This document shows positions 17,933-26,521 of a stretch of 55,797 nucleotides of DNA, piece by piece. The notes under the pieces are model-generated. The model saw only the letters and a list, made by a program, of their open reading frames with translations. It had not been told where the DNA came from and searched no databases. Within the stretch, counting starts at the first letter, position 1, and the number at the start of each line of letters is the position of its first letter. The position numbers and the translations under genes are program-made. Origin of the DNA: Deltaproteobacteria bacterium (lineage in GTDB: Bacteria; Desulfobacterota; Syntrophia; Syntrophales; UBA5619); contig JAKAFS010000014.1 in assembly GCA_021817825.1 (NCBI GenBank), positions 1 to 55,797 of the forward strand, given 5' to 3'.

Positions 17933-18093
17933 CGGTTTACACATACCGGAACACGGTGCAATTCCGTGGCGGACCCGCCGCTGTAATCGGTGAGGCCCTT
18001 CATGATGGCAAAATGCCGGTCACTGCCGGGAAAACCTGGTGGGAAGACTTCTGAAGGGCTGAAGACCCGAGAGCCAGAAGACCTGTGAAACCG
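17933..18093 (+). ncRNA. Cobalamin riboswitch
   Basis: Contains the conserved core segments of the adenosylcobalamin riboswitch in order: GGTGCAATTCCGTGG, CGGACCCGCCGCTGTAATCGG (17970-17990 region), a GGTCACTG variant of the GCCACUG element, TGGGAAGA, and the B12 box CGAGAGCCAGAAGACCTG (~18068-18085). The P1 helix pairs CGGTTTACACA (17933-17943) with TGTGAAACCG (18084-18093). An intrinsic terminator follows 28 nt later, so cobalamin binding probably turns off the downstream peptide/radical-SAM operon. Confidence 0.93.
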
Positions 18094-18120
18094 TAACATA
18101 GCAATGAATCCGATGGTAAA

Positions 18121-18166
18121 GGGTTCTGACAGACACCTCTGTGTCCTGTTGGAGCCCTTTTTTTAT
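18121..18166 (+). terminator. Terminator serving as riboswitch expression platform
   Basis: An imperfect long hairpin (GGGTTC / GAGCCC base, ACAG / CTGT and CAC / GTG upper pairs, CTCT loop) is followed by TTTTTTTATT. It lies between the cobalamin riboswitch and the cbpA-like start codon. Confidence 0.78.
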
Positions 18167-18218
18167 TGTCCTGGAAGCAGGATGCAACAAACCAAAACAA
18201 GCAGAAAGGAGAAAGAAG

Positions 18219-18326
18219 ATGAAAGCAAAGAAGATGAAGAAAGAGGTCATTGCCTATCGGAAGGCCTGCCAGGCCCTGGGCACCGGGTTGTCCCACTACA
18301 TCCTGATGAATAGGAAAGCGAAGTAA
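18219..18326 (+). CDS. cbpA: CbpA-like precursor peptide of a radical-SAM modification system
   Basis: A 35-residue Lys-rich peptide (MKAKKMKKEVIAYRKACQAL then GTGLSHYILMNRKAK) with a good GAAAGGAG ribosome site. It has one Cys (residue 17), a Gly-Thr-Gly and a His-Tyr pair as plausible modification sites. It is too short to be called by default settings. The position, 52 nt after a riboswitch terminator and with its stop codon overlapping (TAATG) the start of a radical-SAM/SPASM maturase, matches the described pairing of CbpA precursors with CbpB maturases under cobalamin riboswitches. Product structure and role are unknown. Confidence 0.78.
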   Translation: MKAKKMKKEVIAYRKACQALGTGLSHYILMNRKAK

Positions 18327-19735
18327 TGGCCGGGAAGAAAAACAGCGTTGTTGACGGTACGAAGGCCCCCTCGCGGGGCCGTTTCGTAAACACGGGAAAC
18401 GGTCCGACCTTTCAGGAGATCGACATCGGCCATTCGGACTATGTTGCCATCATCGAACCCAAGACAGCCTTCTGGTCCCTGGTTCCCAAGGACGGCCACG
18501 CCGGGGTGCGGGACGGCGAGCTGCTGAAGTCCTATGGGAAAAAAGCCGAACAATTCGCCAAGGAGATGGATACCCTGCGGTTCGGCCTCAAGCCTTCGGC
18601 GGTCTATTTCAACCCCACCGAACGGTGCAACATGAACTGCACCTATTGCTATATCCCCGAACAGATGCGGCGCAAGGGCGAACACATGCCGGAAAAGAAG
18701 CTGCTCCAGGCCCTGGCCACGCTCAAGAAATATTTCCAGCGGACCCTGCCGAAGGGCGTCATGCCGCAGGTCATCTTCCACGGCGCCGAGCCGCTGCTCA
18801 ACCGCCAGGCGGTCTTTGCGGGGATCGAGGAGTACAAGAAGGACTTCCTCTTCGGGATCCAGACCAATACGGCCCTCCTGGACGATGAAGCGGTCGCGTT
18901 TCTTTCGAAAAGGCAGGTGAGCATCGGGATTTCCCTCGATGCACCCACGGCCCGGATCTCCGATCGCACCCGGAAAAACTGGGACGGCCAGGGGATCTTC
19001 AAGCAGGTGGTGGCCGCCATGGAGCGGCTCAAAGGCTATGAGCACTGGAGCGTGATCTGCACGGTCACCGATGCCAACCTGCGCCATCTGAACAAGCTCG
19101 TGGATTTCTTCCATGAAAAAGAAGTCCCCATGTGTCTGATGAACATCCTCAGGTGCACCCTGCCCGAGTCCCGGAGTCTCAAGCCCGGCGATGCGGAAGC
19201 GGCCCGCTACTTCCTGGCCGCCCTGGATCGGACCTACGAGCTCTACGAGCAGACCGGGCGGCGGCTGCCGGTGGGCAACTTCGCCAACATTCTGCTCGCC
19301 ATCATCGCGCCTGCGGCCCGCAGGCTCATGTGCGACATCTCGCCCTGCGGCGGCGGGCGGTGCTTCTTTGCCCTGGCGCCCAACGGGGAGATGTTCCCCT
19401 GCAGCGAATTCATCGGTCTGGAGCGGTTCCAGTCCGGAAACCTCTTCACCGACAAGATCGAAACGGTCCTTGAGTCCGAGCCTTTCCGGTTGGTCACGGA
19501 ACGCAACGTGGACACCATCGATCCCTGCCGGCAGTGCGCCATCCGGCACTTCTGCGGATCTCCCTGTCCGGCCGAGGCCCACGAAATGAACGGCGGCATG
19601 GACAAGACCGGCGCCTTCTGCGAGTTCTACGAGGAGCAGGTGCGGTACGCCTTTAGGGTGATCGCCGACGGCAAGGTGGATGCCTACCTCTGGGACGGCT
19701 GGGACAAGGACCTGAAGACCACCTTTGTCTATTGA
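18326..19735 (+). CDS. cbpB: Radical-SAM/SPASM peptide maturase, CbpB-like
   Basis: Predicted peptide-modifying enzyme of 469 residues. After a ~95-residue N-terminal region comes the radical-SAM cluster motif CNMNCTYC (CX3CX2C) in FNPTERCNMNCTYCYIP, then the SAM barrel (QVIFHGAEPLLNR, GIQTNTALLDDEA). The C-terminal SPASM-type domain has the Cys set CDISPCGGGRCFF...MFPCSE, CRQCAIRHFCGSPCP and GAFCEFYEEQ for auxiliary clusters. It overlaps the 35-residue precursor gene by one base. Cobalamin riboswitch control and the precursor indicate the CbpA/CbpB system. The enzyme itself lacks an N-terminal cobalamin-binding domain, so B12 appears to act only through the riboswitch. Confidence 0.88.
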   Translation: MAGKKNSVVDGTKAPSRGRFVNTGNGPTFQEIDIGHSDYVAIIEPKTAFWSLVPKDGHAGVRDGELLKSYGKKAEQFAKEMDTLRFGLKPSAVYFNPTERCNMNCTYCYIPEQMRRKGEHMPEKKLLQALATLKKYFQRTLPKGVMPQVIFHGAEPLLNRQAVFAGIEEYKKDFLFGIQTNTALLDDEAVAFLSKRQVSIGISLDAPTARISDRTRKNWDGQGIFKQVVAAMERLKGYEHWSVICTVTDANLRHLNKLVDFFHEKEVPMCLMNILRCTLPESRSLKPGDAEAARYFLAALDRTYELYEQTGRRLPVGNFANILLAIIAPAARRLMCDISPCGGGRCFFALAPNGEMFPCSEFIGLERFQSGNLFTDKIETVLESEPFRLVTERNVDTIDPCRQCAIRHFCGSPCPAEAHEMNGGMDKTGAFCEFYEEQVRYAFRVIADGKVDAYLWDGWDKDLKTTFVY

Positions 19736-19762
19736 GCCATCGGTGGGAGTGATGAAGAAAAG

Positions 19763-19796
19763 AAGAGGGGCTCCCCGAGAGCCCCTCTTTCTTTTT
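19763..19796 (+). terminator. Rho-independent terminator after the radical-SAM gene
   Basis: An 11-bp stem (AAGAGGGGCTC at 19763-19773 with GAGCCCCTCTT at 19779-19789), 5-nt loop, then TCTTTTT. It lies 28 nt after the stop codon and closes the riboswitch operon. Confidence 0.9.
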
Positions 19797-19946
19797 GGCG
19801 TCTCTGCCGCGATGCAAAGACAGGACCTGGGGACGGGAACTTTTGCCCCGCCTGGCGATGGCAACAAATGACTTGCGGTTTGGAACCGGCCTCTGTAAAT
19901 TTGGACGACCTGATCCCCGATGACCTGCAAAACAAAGGAGTGGACT

Positions 19947-20363
19947 ATGAAGCGCATTGTTATGAGCATCCTGCTGATGGCCCTTTTGCCTTTCCCGGTC
20001 ATGGGGGCCGCCCTCGACAAGGACACGGCGGCCAAAGGCATCGTCGGCAGTTGGAAACTGATGTCTTTTGAACGGCAAGGGCAACCGGTGAAATCCTATA
20101 AAGACCAGACGATTGTCTGGACCTTTGACGGACAGCGGTTTTCGGTCCGCGCCGAGGACCTGGGCGGGGAGATTCAGGACAGCTACCGTCTGTTGCGGTC
20201 CATGTTCCGGATCCGGACCACGATCATCATCTTGTCCGAGAAGCTCAAGAAAACGCATCTTCCCTATGGGAAATTCGTTGTCCGGTCGATCGACAAGGAC
20301 ATCCTGACCTTGGGGGACTGGGACGAAAAGGTGACCTACCGATTGCAGCGGGTTCCCAACTGA
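19947..20363 (+). CDS. Exported lipocalin-like small protein
   Basis: A 138-residue protein with a clear signal peptide (MKRIVMSILLMALLPFPVMG, cleavage near residue 21). The mature part begins DKDTAAKGIVGSWKLMSFERQG and continues as predicted beta strands (IVWTFDGQRFSV, FVVRSIDKDILTLGDW, KVTYRLQRV), the pattern of lipocalin-like proteins that share the GxW motif (here VGSWKL). Start chosen at 19947 with AAAGGAG 6 nt upstream. Probably periplasmic; ligand unknown. It is separated from the radical-SAM gene by a terminator. Confidence 0.75.
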   Translation: MKRIVMSILLMALLPFPVMGAALDKDTAAKGIVGSWKLMSFERQGQPVKSYKDQTIVWTFDGQRFSVRAEDLGGEIQDSYRLLRSMFRIRTTIIILSEKLKKTHLPYGKFVVRSIDKDILTLGDWDEKVTYRLQRVPN

Positions 20364-20453
20364 TCGGTCCCCTCCGGTGCGAAGGACTCTGGCCCGTCAT
20401 TCCCGCACCATCTCGGCCGGGCAAAGCGACCAATCAAGAAAAGGAGATCTTCC

Positions 20454-21641
20454 ATGAATTTTGAATATCACAACCCCACCCATCTGATCTTCGGCGCCGG
20501 GTCCCTCGCGCGGCTCGGGGAAGCGGCGAGCAGGCAGGGCAAAAAGGCGTTGATTGTCACCGGCGGGGGCAGCGTCAAGCGCAACGGCACCTTCGATAGG
20601 GCTGCGGCCAGCCTCAAGGCCGCGGGGATGGCCTTTGCCGAATGCGCCGGCGTCGAGCCCAACCCGCGAATCGCCACGGTCCGGCGCGGGGCCCGGATCG
20701 CCCGGGAGGAAGGCTGCGACGTGATCATCGCGCTAGGCGGCGGCAGCACCATGGATGCAGCCAAGGTCATGGCCGCAGCCTTTTATTACGACGGCGACCC
20801 CTGGGACATGATCTATCACGGCCAGCCTGCGCCGCATGTCCCGACCCGCGCCCTGCCCGTCATCACCGTGCCGACCCTCGCGGCCACCGGTTCCGAGATG
20901 AACATGGGGGCGGTGATTTCGAACGAGGAGACGAAAGAAAAGTCCTTTGTCCAGGCCGAATGCCTCTATCCTGTGGTCGCGCTGGTGGATCCCGAACTCA
21001 CTCTCAGCGTGCCGAAGGATCAGACCGCCTATGGCGTCTGCGACATCATCACCCACGTGACCGAAGGCTACTTCAACGGCGTGGACGGCACCCCTATCCA
21101 GGACCGGTTTGCCGAGGGCGTCATCGTCACGGCGATGGAATGGGGCGCCAAGGCCGTGGCCGACGGAAAGGACCTGGAGGCGCGCGCCCAGGTGCAATGG
21201 GCGTCCATCGTCGCCCTCAACGGCTGGGTGAACGCGGGCACCAATGGCGGTTTTCCCGTGCACATGATCGAGCATACCCTGTCGGCCTTTCACGACATCA
21301 CCCACGGGGCAGGCCTTTCCGTGGTCAATCCGGCCTGGATGCGCTTTGCCGCCGCCCACCGGCCGGCAAAGTTCGTGCAGTTTGCCGAGCGGATCTTCGG
21401 CCTCAAGGCCAAAGGCCCCGAAGACCGGGATGGCGCCCTTCAGGGGATCGATCGCTTCGAGGCCTTTCTTAAGAGCATCGGCTGCCCCACCCGTCTGTCC
21501 GAGTTGAAGATCGACGATGCCCTGCTTGCGCGCTACGCCCAGGAGACCCTGCGGATCATCCACGACCAGAACGGCCGCCTGCCCGGCCGGCCAGCCATGA
21601 CCGAGGCGGATATCGCCGGGGTTCTGCGGTCGGCACTGTAG
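20454..21641 (+). CDS. Iron-containing alcohol dehydrogenase (butanol dehydrogenase-like)
   Basis: Cytoplasmic NAD(P)H-dependent dehydrogenase/aldehyde reductase, 395 residues. The N-terminal dinucleotide domain has IIALGGGSTMDAAKVMAA, and the C-terminal metal domain has the iron ligands around MIEHTLSAFHDITHGAGLSVVNPAWM. The overall pattern (start NFEYHNPTHLIFGAGSL) resembles BDH/YqhD enzymes that reduce aldehydes. AAAAGGAG lies upstream. It probably serves aldehyde/alcohol interconversion or detoxification; the substrate is not readable from sequence. Confidence 0.93.
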   Translation: MNFEYHNPTHLIFGAGSLARLGEAASRQGKKALIVTGGGSVKRNGTFDRAAASLKAAGMAFAECAGVEPNPRIATVRRGARIAREEGCDVIIALGGGSTMDAAKVMAAAFYYDGDPWDMIYHGQPAPHVPTRALPVITVPTLAATGSEMNMGAVISNEETKEKSFVQAECLYPVVALVDPELTLSVPKDQTAYGVCDIITHVTEGYFNGVDGTPIQDRFAEGVIVTAMEWGAKAVADGKDLEARAQVQWASIVALNGWVNAGTNGGFPVHMIEHTLSAFHDITHGAGLSVVNPAWMRFAAAHRPAKFVQFAERIFGLKAKGPEDRDGALQGIDRFEAFLKSIGCPTRLSELKIDDALLARYAQETLRIIHDQNGRLPGRPAMTEADIAGVLRSAL

Positions 21642-21739
21642 CCTACGACGCCTTGAGGGAGATGGGGGCCGTGACAAGGGAACTCGGCGGTAAAGAAGGC
21701 GCCCATTGTGGGTGGAATGAACCATCATAAAAAAAGTGC

Positions 21740-21769
21740 TTGACAGGATTTCAGTATAGTACTATACTG
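21740..21769 (+). promoter_or_regulatory. padR promoter overlapped by a perfect 18-bp palindromic operator
   Basis: TTGACA (21740-21745), 17-nt spacer, TATACT (21763-21768) is a near-consensus sigma-70 promoter. CAGTATAGTACTATACTG (21752-21769) is a perfect palindrome covering the spacer and -10, so a dimer bound here would block transcription. The adjacent PadR protein is the likely ligand (autorepression). Confidence 0.82.
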
Positions 21770-21802
21770 TATACTATCATCGAAACCCAAAGGAATTTTT
21801 CA

Positions 21803-22372
21803 ATGGAAAAGTTGAGCGCCGTCAACCTTTGGATCATGGGGCTGCTGATAAGTCGCCCCTTGAGCGCCTATGACATTGCAAAGATTCTGGAGACCGACAT
21901 CATCGGGCGTCTCTTGAAGGCCAGCGTCCCTGCGGTCTACAAGAACATCAAGGAACTTCACAAGGCCGGTTATCTCGATGTGGAAAGAACACGTGCCAGC
22001 GAGATGCCTGAGAAGAAAGTCTATTCCGTGACTGACGCGGGGAAGACGTACTTCCTGAGGCTTATGGACTACTTCTCAGGCAACCTGTCGCCCCATTACT
22101 TCGAGTTCAATACCTTCTTGGCCAACATCGATAAGGTGGACAAAAAGACGGCCATGACAATGCTTGAAAACCTGCGGGATCAGTTCTGCACGATGAAAAC
22201 GTGGATCGTGGCGCATGAGCAGGAGGCCCTGGAAAGAAATGTCGATTTTGCGGGAAGGGCGATCATCAAGCAGTACCGGATGATCATGCAGACGCTCATC
22301 GCCTGGATCGAAGAGGTGATCGAAGAGGGGCGGCACAGAGACGTTCTTTCCGGTGACGGGCATCTCCCCTAG
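21803..22372 (+). CDS. PadR-family transcriptional regulator
   Basis: A 189-residue regulator with an N-terminal winged helix (LWIMGLLISRPLSAYDIAKIL...SVPAVYKNIKELHKAGYLDVERT...KKVYSVTDAGKTYF, ~1-80) and a C-terminal helical dimerisation domain (~90-180). The start has AAAGGAA upstream. It is preceded by a strong promoter overlapped by a perfect palindrome, and followed 61 nt later by an ABC transporter operon whose upstream region repeats part of the same motif. It probably represses both itself and the transporter until a ligand is bound. Confidence 0.9.
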   Translation: MEKLSAVNLWIMGLLISRPLSAYDIAKILETDIIGRLLKASVPAVYKNIKELHKAGYLDVERTRASEMPEKKVYSVTDAGKTYFLRLMDYFSGNLSPHYFEFNTFLANIDKVDKKTAMTMLENLRDQFCTMKTWIVAHEQEALERNVDFAGRAIIKQYRMIMQTLIAWIEEVIEEGRHRDVLSGDGHLP

Positions 22373-22396
22373 GAGAGTCTCTTTTTTTGGCCTCGA

Positions 22397-22418
22397 ACTA
22401 TACAATATAGTACTGTTA
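22397..22418. promoter_or_regulatory. Second PadR-type operator upstream of the ABC transporter
   Basis: An interrupted 22-bp palindrome (AAC..TAC.ATAT.GTA..GTT, 16 of 22 positions symmetric) between padR and the ABC ATPase. It shares TATAGTACT with the palindrome at 21752-21769. It lies ~16 nt upstream of the transporter start codon. Confidence 0.6.
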
Positions 22419-22433
22419 AATAAAGGAGGCGCT

Positions 22434-23153
22434 ATGGAGGACAGGCACTTGATCCAATTGAGAGAAGTCACCAAAACCTTTGAAAGCGGAGCAGGCAGCT
22501 TTACCGCACTCAAGCAGGTCAACCTGAACATTGCCGCCGGAGAATTCGTCTCCATCATAGGCAAGTCAGGAAGCGGTAAATCAACCCTTCTCAACATTCT
22601 CGCCGGAATCGACCGGCCAACGTCAGGGGCGGTCGTCGTCGCGGGCACGGCGGTTCACGGTCTGGATGAAAGCCGTATCGCCGTCTGGCGAGGCAAGACG
22701 ATCGGGGTCGTGTTTCAGTTCTTCCAGCTGCTCCCCACCCTTACTGTCGTTGAGAACGTGATGCTCCCTATGGACTTCTGCCGCACCTATCCAGCCCGGG
22801 AACGCCTGTCGCGGGCTCTGGGTCTACTGGATAAGGTCGGCTTGGCAGATCAGGCCGGCAAGCTGCCGTCCGCGCTGTCCGGGGGCGAGCAGCAACGGGT
22901 CGCGCTCTGCCGCGCCCTTGCCAACGATCCACCGATCATCGTCGCAGACGAGCCCACGGGCAACCTCGATTCCCGCACTGCGGAAGCGGTGATGGGGCTA
23001 TTCCGGGAACTCGCCGGCGACGGCAAGACGGTGGTGATGGTCACCCACGAGCGGAACGGCGTCAGAGGCATCTCCCGAAAGATCACGCTCAGCGACGGTA
23101 TGATTGCCACCGACTGCAAGCAGGGGGTGGCGGATGGGGAGGGAAGATTATGA
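22434..23153 (+). CDS. ABC transporter ATPase, MacB/LolD type
   Basis: A 239-residue ATPase that powers the adjacent FtsX-type permease. Visible are Walker A (GKSGSGKS), the Q loop (VVFQFFQLLPTLTVVENVMLP), signature LSGGEQQRVALCRAL, Walker B (PPIIVADEPTGNLDS) and the H loop (VVMVTHE). The start has AAAGGAGG upstream. It overlaps the permease gene by 4 nt. The operon lies behind padR and a PadR-type operator. These transporters act as mechanotransducers for lipoprotein or drug export rather than as classical importers. Confidence 0.94.
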   Translation: MEDRHLIQLREVTKTFESGAGSFTALKQVNLNIAAGEFVSIIGKSGSGKSTLLNILAGIDRPTSGAVVVAGTAVHGLDESRIAVWRGKTIGVVFQFFQLLPTLTVVENVMLPMDFCRTYPARERLSRALGLLDKVGLADQAGKLPSALSGGEQQRVALCRALANDPPIIVADEPTGNLDSRTAEAVMGLFRELAGDGKTVVMVTHERNGVRGISRKITLSDGMIATDCKQGVADGEGRL

Positions 23154-25531
23154 CGACGCTGCGTTGGAAAAAAATCATGAGCGACCTATGGATTAACAGG
23201 AGTCGCTCCTTCCTGGCCGCCCTGGCGATGGTCATCGGGGTGATCGGCCTCGGCGCAGTTCTCTGCGCCTATGGAATCCTCATGCGGGAACTCGACGCCA
23301 ACTATATGAGAACGAACCCGGCATCCATCGTCATTACGGTACAGCCGGCTACAAAGGACCTCGTAAATGCAGTCCGCAACTTCCCCGGAGTCGGAGAGGC
23401 TGAGCCCCGTGGCTTCTTTCAGGCCCGGGTCAGTACCAAAGACAATGAGTGGAAGACGCTGTTGCTATTCGTGATTGACGATTTCAGCGCAATGCGCATT
23501 AGCAAATCGAAACCCGAAGCAGGCACCTGGCCTCCCGGAAAGGGAGAGATCCTCATCGAAAGAGCCGCCTTTCGGGTCATCGATACAAATATAGACGACA
23601 GTGTGACGGTCCGACTGCCGGGCGTCGGCGAGCAGAGGCTGCGCATCGCCGGCAGCGCTCACGATCCTGCCCAGGCCCCGGCCTGGATGGAGGGGCTCGC
23701 TTACGGCTACGTGACTCGCGAGACCCTTGCCATGTTCGGCGATGTCTCGCTGAACGGAATCCTCCTCACCGTTGCCGAGCGGCCCCTGGACAAGGTTCAC
23801 ATCCGCTCCGTCGCGAAATCCGTCACGGACTGGATGGAAAGGGAAGGTTACAGGGTTCAACGCATCGAAGTCCCCGAGCCGGGTCACCATCCTCACCAGA
23901 CGCAACTGAAGGCGCTGCTGTTCCTGCTGGAAACCTTCGGCGGCTTAAGCTTCATCCTGAGCGCCGTCCTGGTGATCACCCTTTTCGGAGCGATCATGGC
24001 CCAACAGGTCCGCCAGATCGGGGTGATGAAGGCGATCGGCGCCCGGACAGGGCAGATGGCCGCAATGTACCTCTGCGGCGCTCTTCTTCTCGGGTCAATT
24101 GCGGTTTTGGTCGGCGTGCCGCTCAGCGTCGTAGCGGCCCGGCTCTACTCGACCTTTGCCGCGGGAATGCTCAACTTCGAAATCGTGGATGCCTCTGTGC
24201 CGCTTTGGACCTACCTGGCCCTCGTGGGAATCGGTCTTGTCACGCCGGCCCTCGCGGCTCTCTATCCGGTCTACCGCGGCAGTCGCATCACCGTGCGCGA
24301 GGCGATCGCCGACTATGGGATCAACTCCCGCCAGAGGACCGGCAGCGGGTTCCTCGACCGGCTCTTCGCAGGGGTGAAAGGTCTCCCCAGGCCTCTTCTG
24401 CTTTCGCTGCGGAACACTTTTCGACGCAAGGGCAGGATCGCTCTCACCCTGGGAACCCTGGCCATCGGCGGTGCGATGTTCATTACCGCCCTCAATATAG
24501 GCGCTTCGATCACGAAGACCATCGGCGTTTTCCAAAACGCCATGAGATATGATTTAAGGGTCTCCCTGACGAAGCCGCTGCCAATCGAAGAGATCGCAGC
24601 GGTTGCGGCGAAGGTTCAAGGTGTAACCAGGGTCGAAGGGTGGGGTCGGGCGAAAGCTTCGCTTTTGTACGATGACGGTACGGAAGGCAACGAATTCCCC
24701 ATCATGGCTCCGCCGCCGGAAACGGATCTGCTGCGGCTGGGGGTGATTGAAGGCCGATGGCTCACCCCTTCGGATGAAAGGGCCCTCGTTGTCAACCATA
24801 TCTTCATGGCCCGGCAGCCCCATCTGAAGATCGGCGACGAAGTTGTCCTGCGCATAGAGGGAGAAAAGACCCCATGGCGTATCGTTGGGGTTATCCGGCA
24901 GATTGGAGAACCTACGGCCTTCGCCAACTATAGTTATCTCGCAAGCGCGATGAACCAGAAGGGCCTGGCGAGAACCATCGCCGTCGTCACTCAAGAACGC
25001 AGCATGGCAGCGCATCGGATCGCGGCCAAAGGCCTGGAACAAGCCTTCAAGGCGGCGGGGATAGACGTGACAGAGACCATAAGCATCTATGACATCCAGC
25101 GCATACTGGAGGACCACTTCCTGGTTCTGACGATGCTGCTCCTCTTCATGTCGGCCCTCATTGTGGTCGTAGGTGGACTTGGACTCATGACCACAATGAG
25201 CATCCAGGTCATTGAGAGGACCCGTGAAATAGGTGTCATGCGATCTATCGGCGCTTCCAGCCATGAGCTGCTCAAGATCATCGGTATAGAGGGGCTCGTT
25301 CTCGGGATGCTGAGCTGGCTCATCGCCCTCGTCCTGGCCTTGCCCATCAGCAAATACGTGGGTGACATCTTCGGGATGATATTCCTCCAGACCACCCTCG
25401 ACTACGCCCTTTCTCCTTTCGGCTTTGTGCTCTGGCTGGGGGTGGTAGTGATCTTTTCGCTGGCAGCGAGCTTCATCCCGGCGAGGAAGGCAACCCGCCT
25501 CACGGTGAGGGAAACTCTGGCATACGAGTGA
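23150..25531 (+). CDS. FtsX-like ABC permease with two permease modules
   Basis: Inner-membrane partner of the ATPase, 793 residues. An N-terminal helix (~18-40) and MacB-like periplasmic domain (~45-255) are followed by three helices (~260-390). A second such unit has a helix at ~430, a second periplasmic domain (~455-645) and three helices (~650-785, ending PARKATRLTVRETLAYE). The internal duplication is typical of 'DUF214/FtsX' permeases that work without a separate MacB partner. No adaptor or outer-membrane protein is adjacent, which argues against a tripartite MacAB-TolC pump. Confidence 0.92.
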   Translation: MTTLRWKKIMSDLWINRSRSFLAALAMVIGVIGLGAVLCAYGILMRELDANYMRTNPASIVITVQPATKDLVNAVRNFPGVGEAEPRGFFQARVSTKDNEWKTLLLFVIDDFSAMRISKSKPEAGTWPPGKGEILIERAAFRVIDTNIDDSVTVRLPGVGEQRLRIAGSAHDPAQAPAWMEGLAYGYVTRETLAMFGDVSLNGILLTVAERPLDKVHIRSVAKSVTDWMEREGYRVQRIEVPEPGHHPHQTQLKALLFLLETFGGLSFILSAVLVITLFGAIMAQQVRQIGVMKAIGARTGQMAAMYLCGALLLGSIAVLVGVPLSVVAARLYSTFAAGMLNFEIVDASVPLWTYLALVGIGLVTPALAALYPVYRGSRITVREAIADYGINSRQRTGSGFLDRLFAGVKGLPRPLLLSLRNTFRRKGRIALTLGTLAIGGAMFITALNIGASITKTIGVFQNAMRYDLRVSLTKPLPIEEIAAVAAKVQGVTRVEGWGRAKASLLYDDGTEGNEFPIMAPPPETDLLRLGVIEGRWLTPSDERALVVNHIFMARQPHLKIGDEVVLRIEGEKTPWRIVGVIRQIGEPTAFANYSYLASAMNQKGLARTIAVVTQERSMAAHRIAAKGLEQAFKAAGIDVTETISIYDIQRILEDHFLVLTMLLLFMSALIVVVGGLGLMTTMSIQVIERTREIGVMRSIGASSHELLKIIGIEGLVLGMLSWLIALVLALPISKYVGDIFGMIFLQTTLDYALSPFGFVLWLGVVVIFSLAASFIPARKATRLTVRETLAYE

Positions 25532-25678
25532 AGTGAATCTGCAATATCGTCAACCGCTAAACCGGCCGAAGGAGCGGGGGATTGGGGCCTGCCCCGCCCA
25601 TCTCGCCTATATACAAAGGAATAAAAAGCGATATTGTCAGTTTCTCCCTCGCGATTGCTGTCGTCCGTCGTGGCAAAG

Positions 25679-25755
25679 TGGTGCCCCTGCCGCGATTCGA
25701 ACGCGGGGCCTGCGGATTAGGAATCCGTCGCTCTATCCTACTGAGCTACAGGGGC
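25679..25755 (-). tRNA. tRNA-Arg (anticodon CCU)
   Basis: A complete cloverleaf on the minus strand: acceptor GCCCCTG / CAGGGGC, D arm GCTCAGTAGGATAGAGC, anticodon loop TTCCTAA (CCU), T arm CCGCG-TTCGAAT-CGCGG, discriminator A and encoded CCA. The outermost anticodon-stem pair is A-C. Reads AGG codons. Confidence 0.96.
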
Positions 25756-25810
25756 TCTGAAGTGGTCTTCTTGGGAATGACGTTCCGTCTAACACGCTTT
25801 GCCGCAGGTG

Positions 25811-26488
25811 TCAATATATGCCTGCATATCGCGCTGTATCGCCTTCCGAGACCTGGAAGAGCTGCCGGGAAGGAAGGTCGATGCCGGTGAGGCAGCCCCC
25901 ATAGACCGCCCCGGTGTCGATGCCGATCTTGTCGGCCGCGAGGAGCGGCTCGCGCTGGGGGGTGTGGCCGAAGACCACGGTCTTGCCGAAGGGCCGATCC
26001 GCGTCGATGAACTCGTGACGGATCCAGAGGAGGTCCCGAGGCGTCTGATCGGCCAGCGGGATTCCCGGCCGGACCCCTCCGTGGACAAAGAGATAATCGG
26101 GCGTTTCGTGGAAGAGGGGGAGGGAGGAAAGAAAGACGAGGTGTTCTTCCGGAAAGCCCACTCCTGCCCGGGCGTCGGCGGGAGTCAGACCGTAGGAGTG
26201 CAGGGTGGCCAGGCCGCCGTTGACGAAGAAGCGCTCCTCATCCTTTCCCGACCCGTAGTAATCGAGGAACATCGCCTCGTGGTTTCCCAGGAGGCAGATC
26301 AGGTTCGGGTGGGTTTTTTGCAGGGCAAGGAGCGTTTCGACGACTCCGCGCGGATCGGGGCCGCGGTCCAGGTAGTCGCCGATGCAGACCAGGGTGTCCC
26401 GGCGATCGATCCGGAACCGGTCGAGCAGCTTCAGCAGGCTGTCCCGGCAGCCGTGGATGTCGCCGATGGCCAGTAATCGACCCGACAT
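25811..26488 (-). CDS. Calcineurin-like phosphoesterase (PPP-type Ser/Thr phosphatase family)
   Basis: A 225-residue dimetal phosphatase. The metal motifs are in order near the N-terminus: GDIHGCRDSL (residue ~8), GDYLDRGPD (~36) and GNHEAM (~67), then HGG (~136) and GHTP (~174). This is the pattern of bacterial PPP phosphatases and related diadenosine tetraphosphatases (ApaH-like). Either protein dephosphorylation or dinucleotide hydrolysis is possible. Thirty-three nt downstream of the ftsY stop on the same strand. Confidence 0.9.
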   Translation of the reverse strand: MSGRLLAIGDIHGCRDSLLKLLDRFRIDRRDTLVCIGDYLDRGPDPRGVVETLLALQKTHPNLICLLGNHEAMFLDYYGSGKDEERFFVNGGLATLHSYGLTPADARAGVGFPEEHLVFLSSLPLFHETPDYLFVHGGVRPGIPLADQTPRDLLWIRHEFIDADRPFGKTVVFGHTPQREPLLAADKIGIDTGAVYGGCLTGIDLPSRQLFQVSEGDTARYAGIY

Positions 26489-26521
26489 GGCGCGATTCCC
26501 GTAGATGGCCTCTTGAAACCC

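Noticed and set aside
18296..20041. 581-residue minus-strand frame
   Set aside because: Antisense to the radical-SAM gene and across a terminator; no family features.
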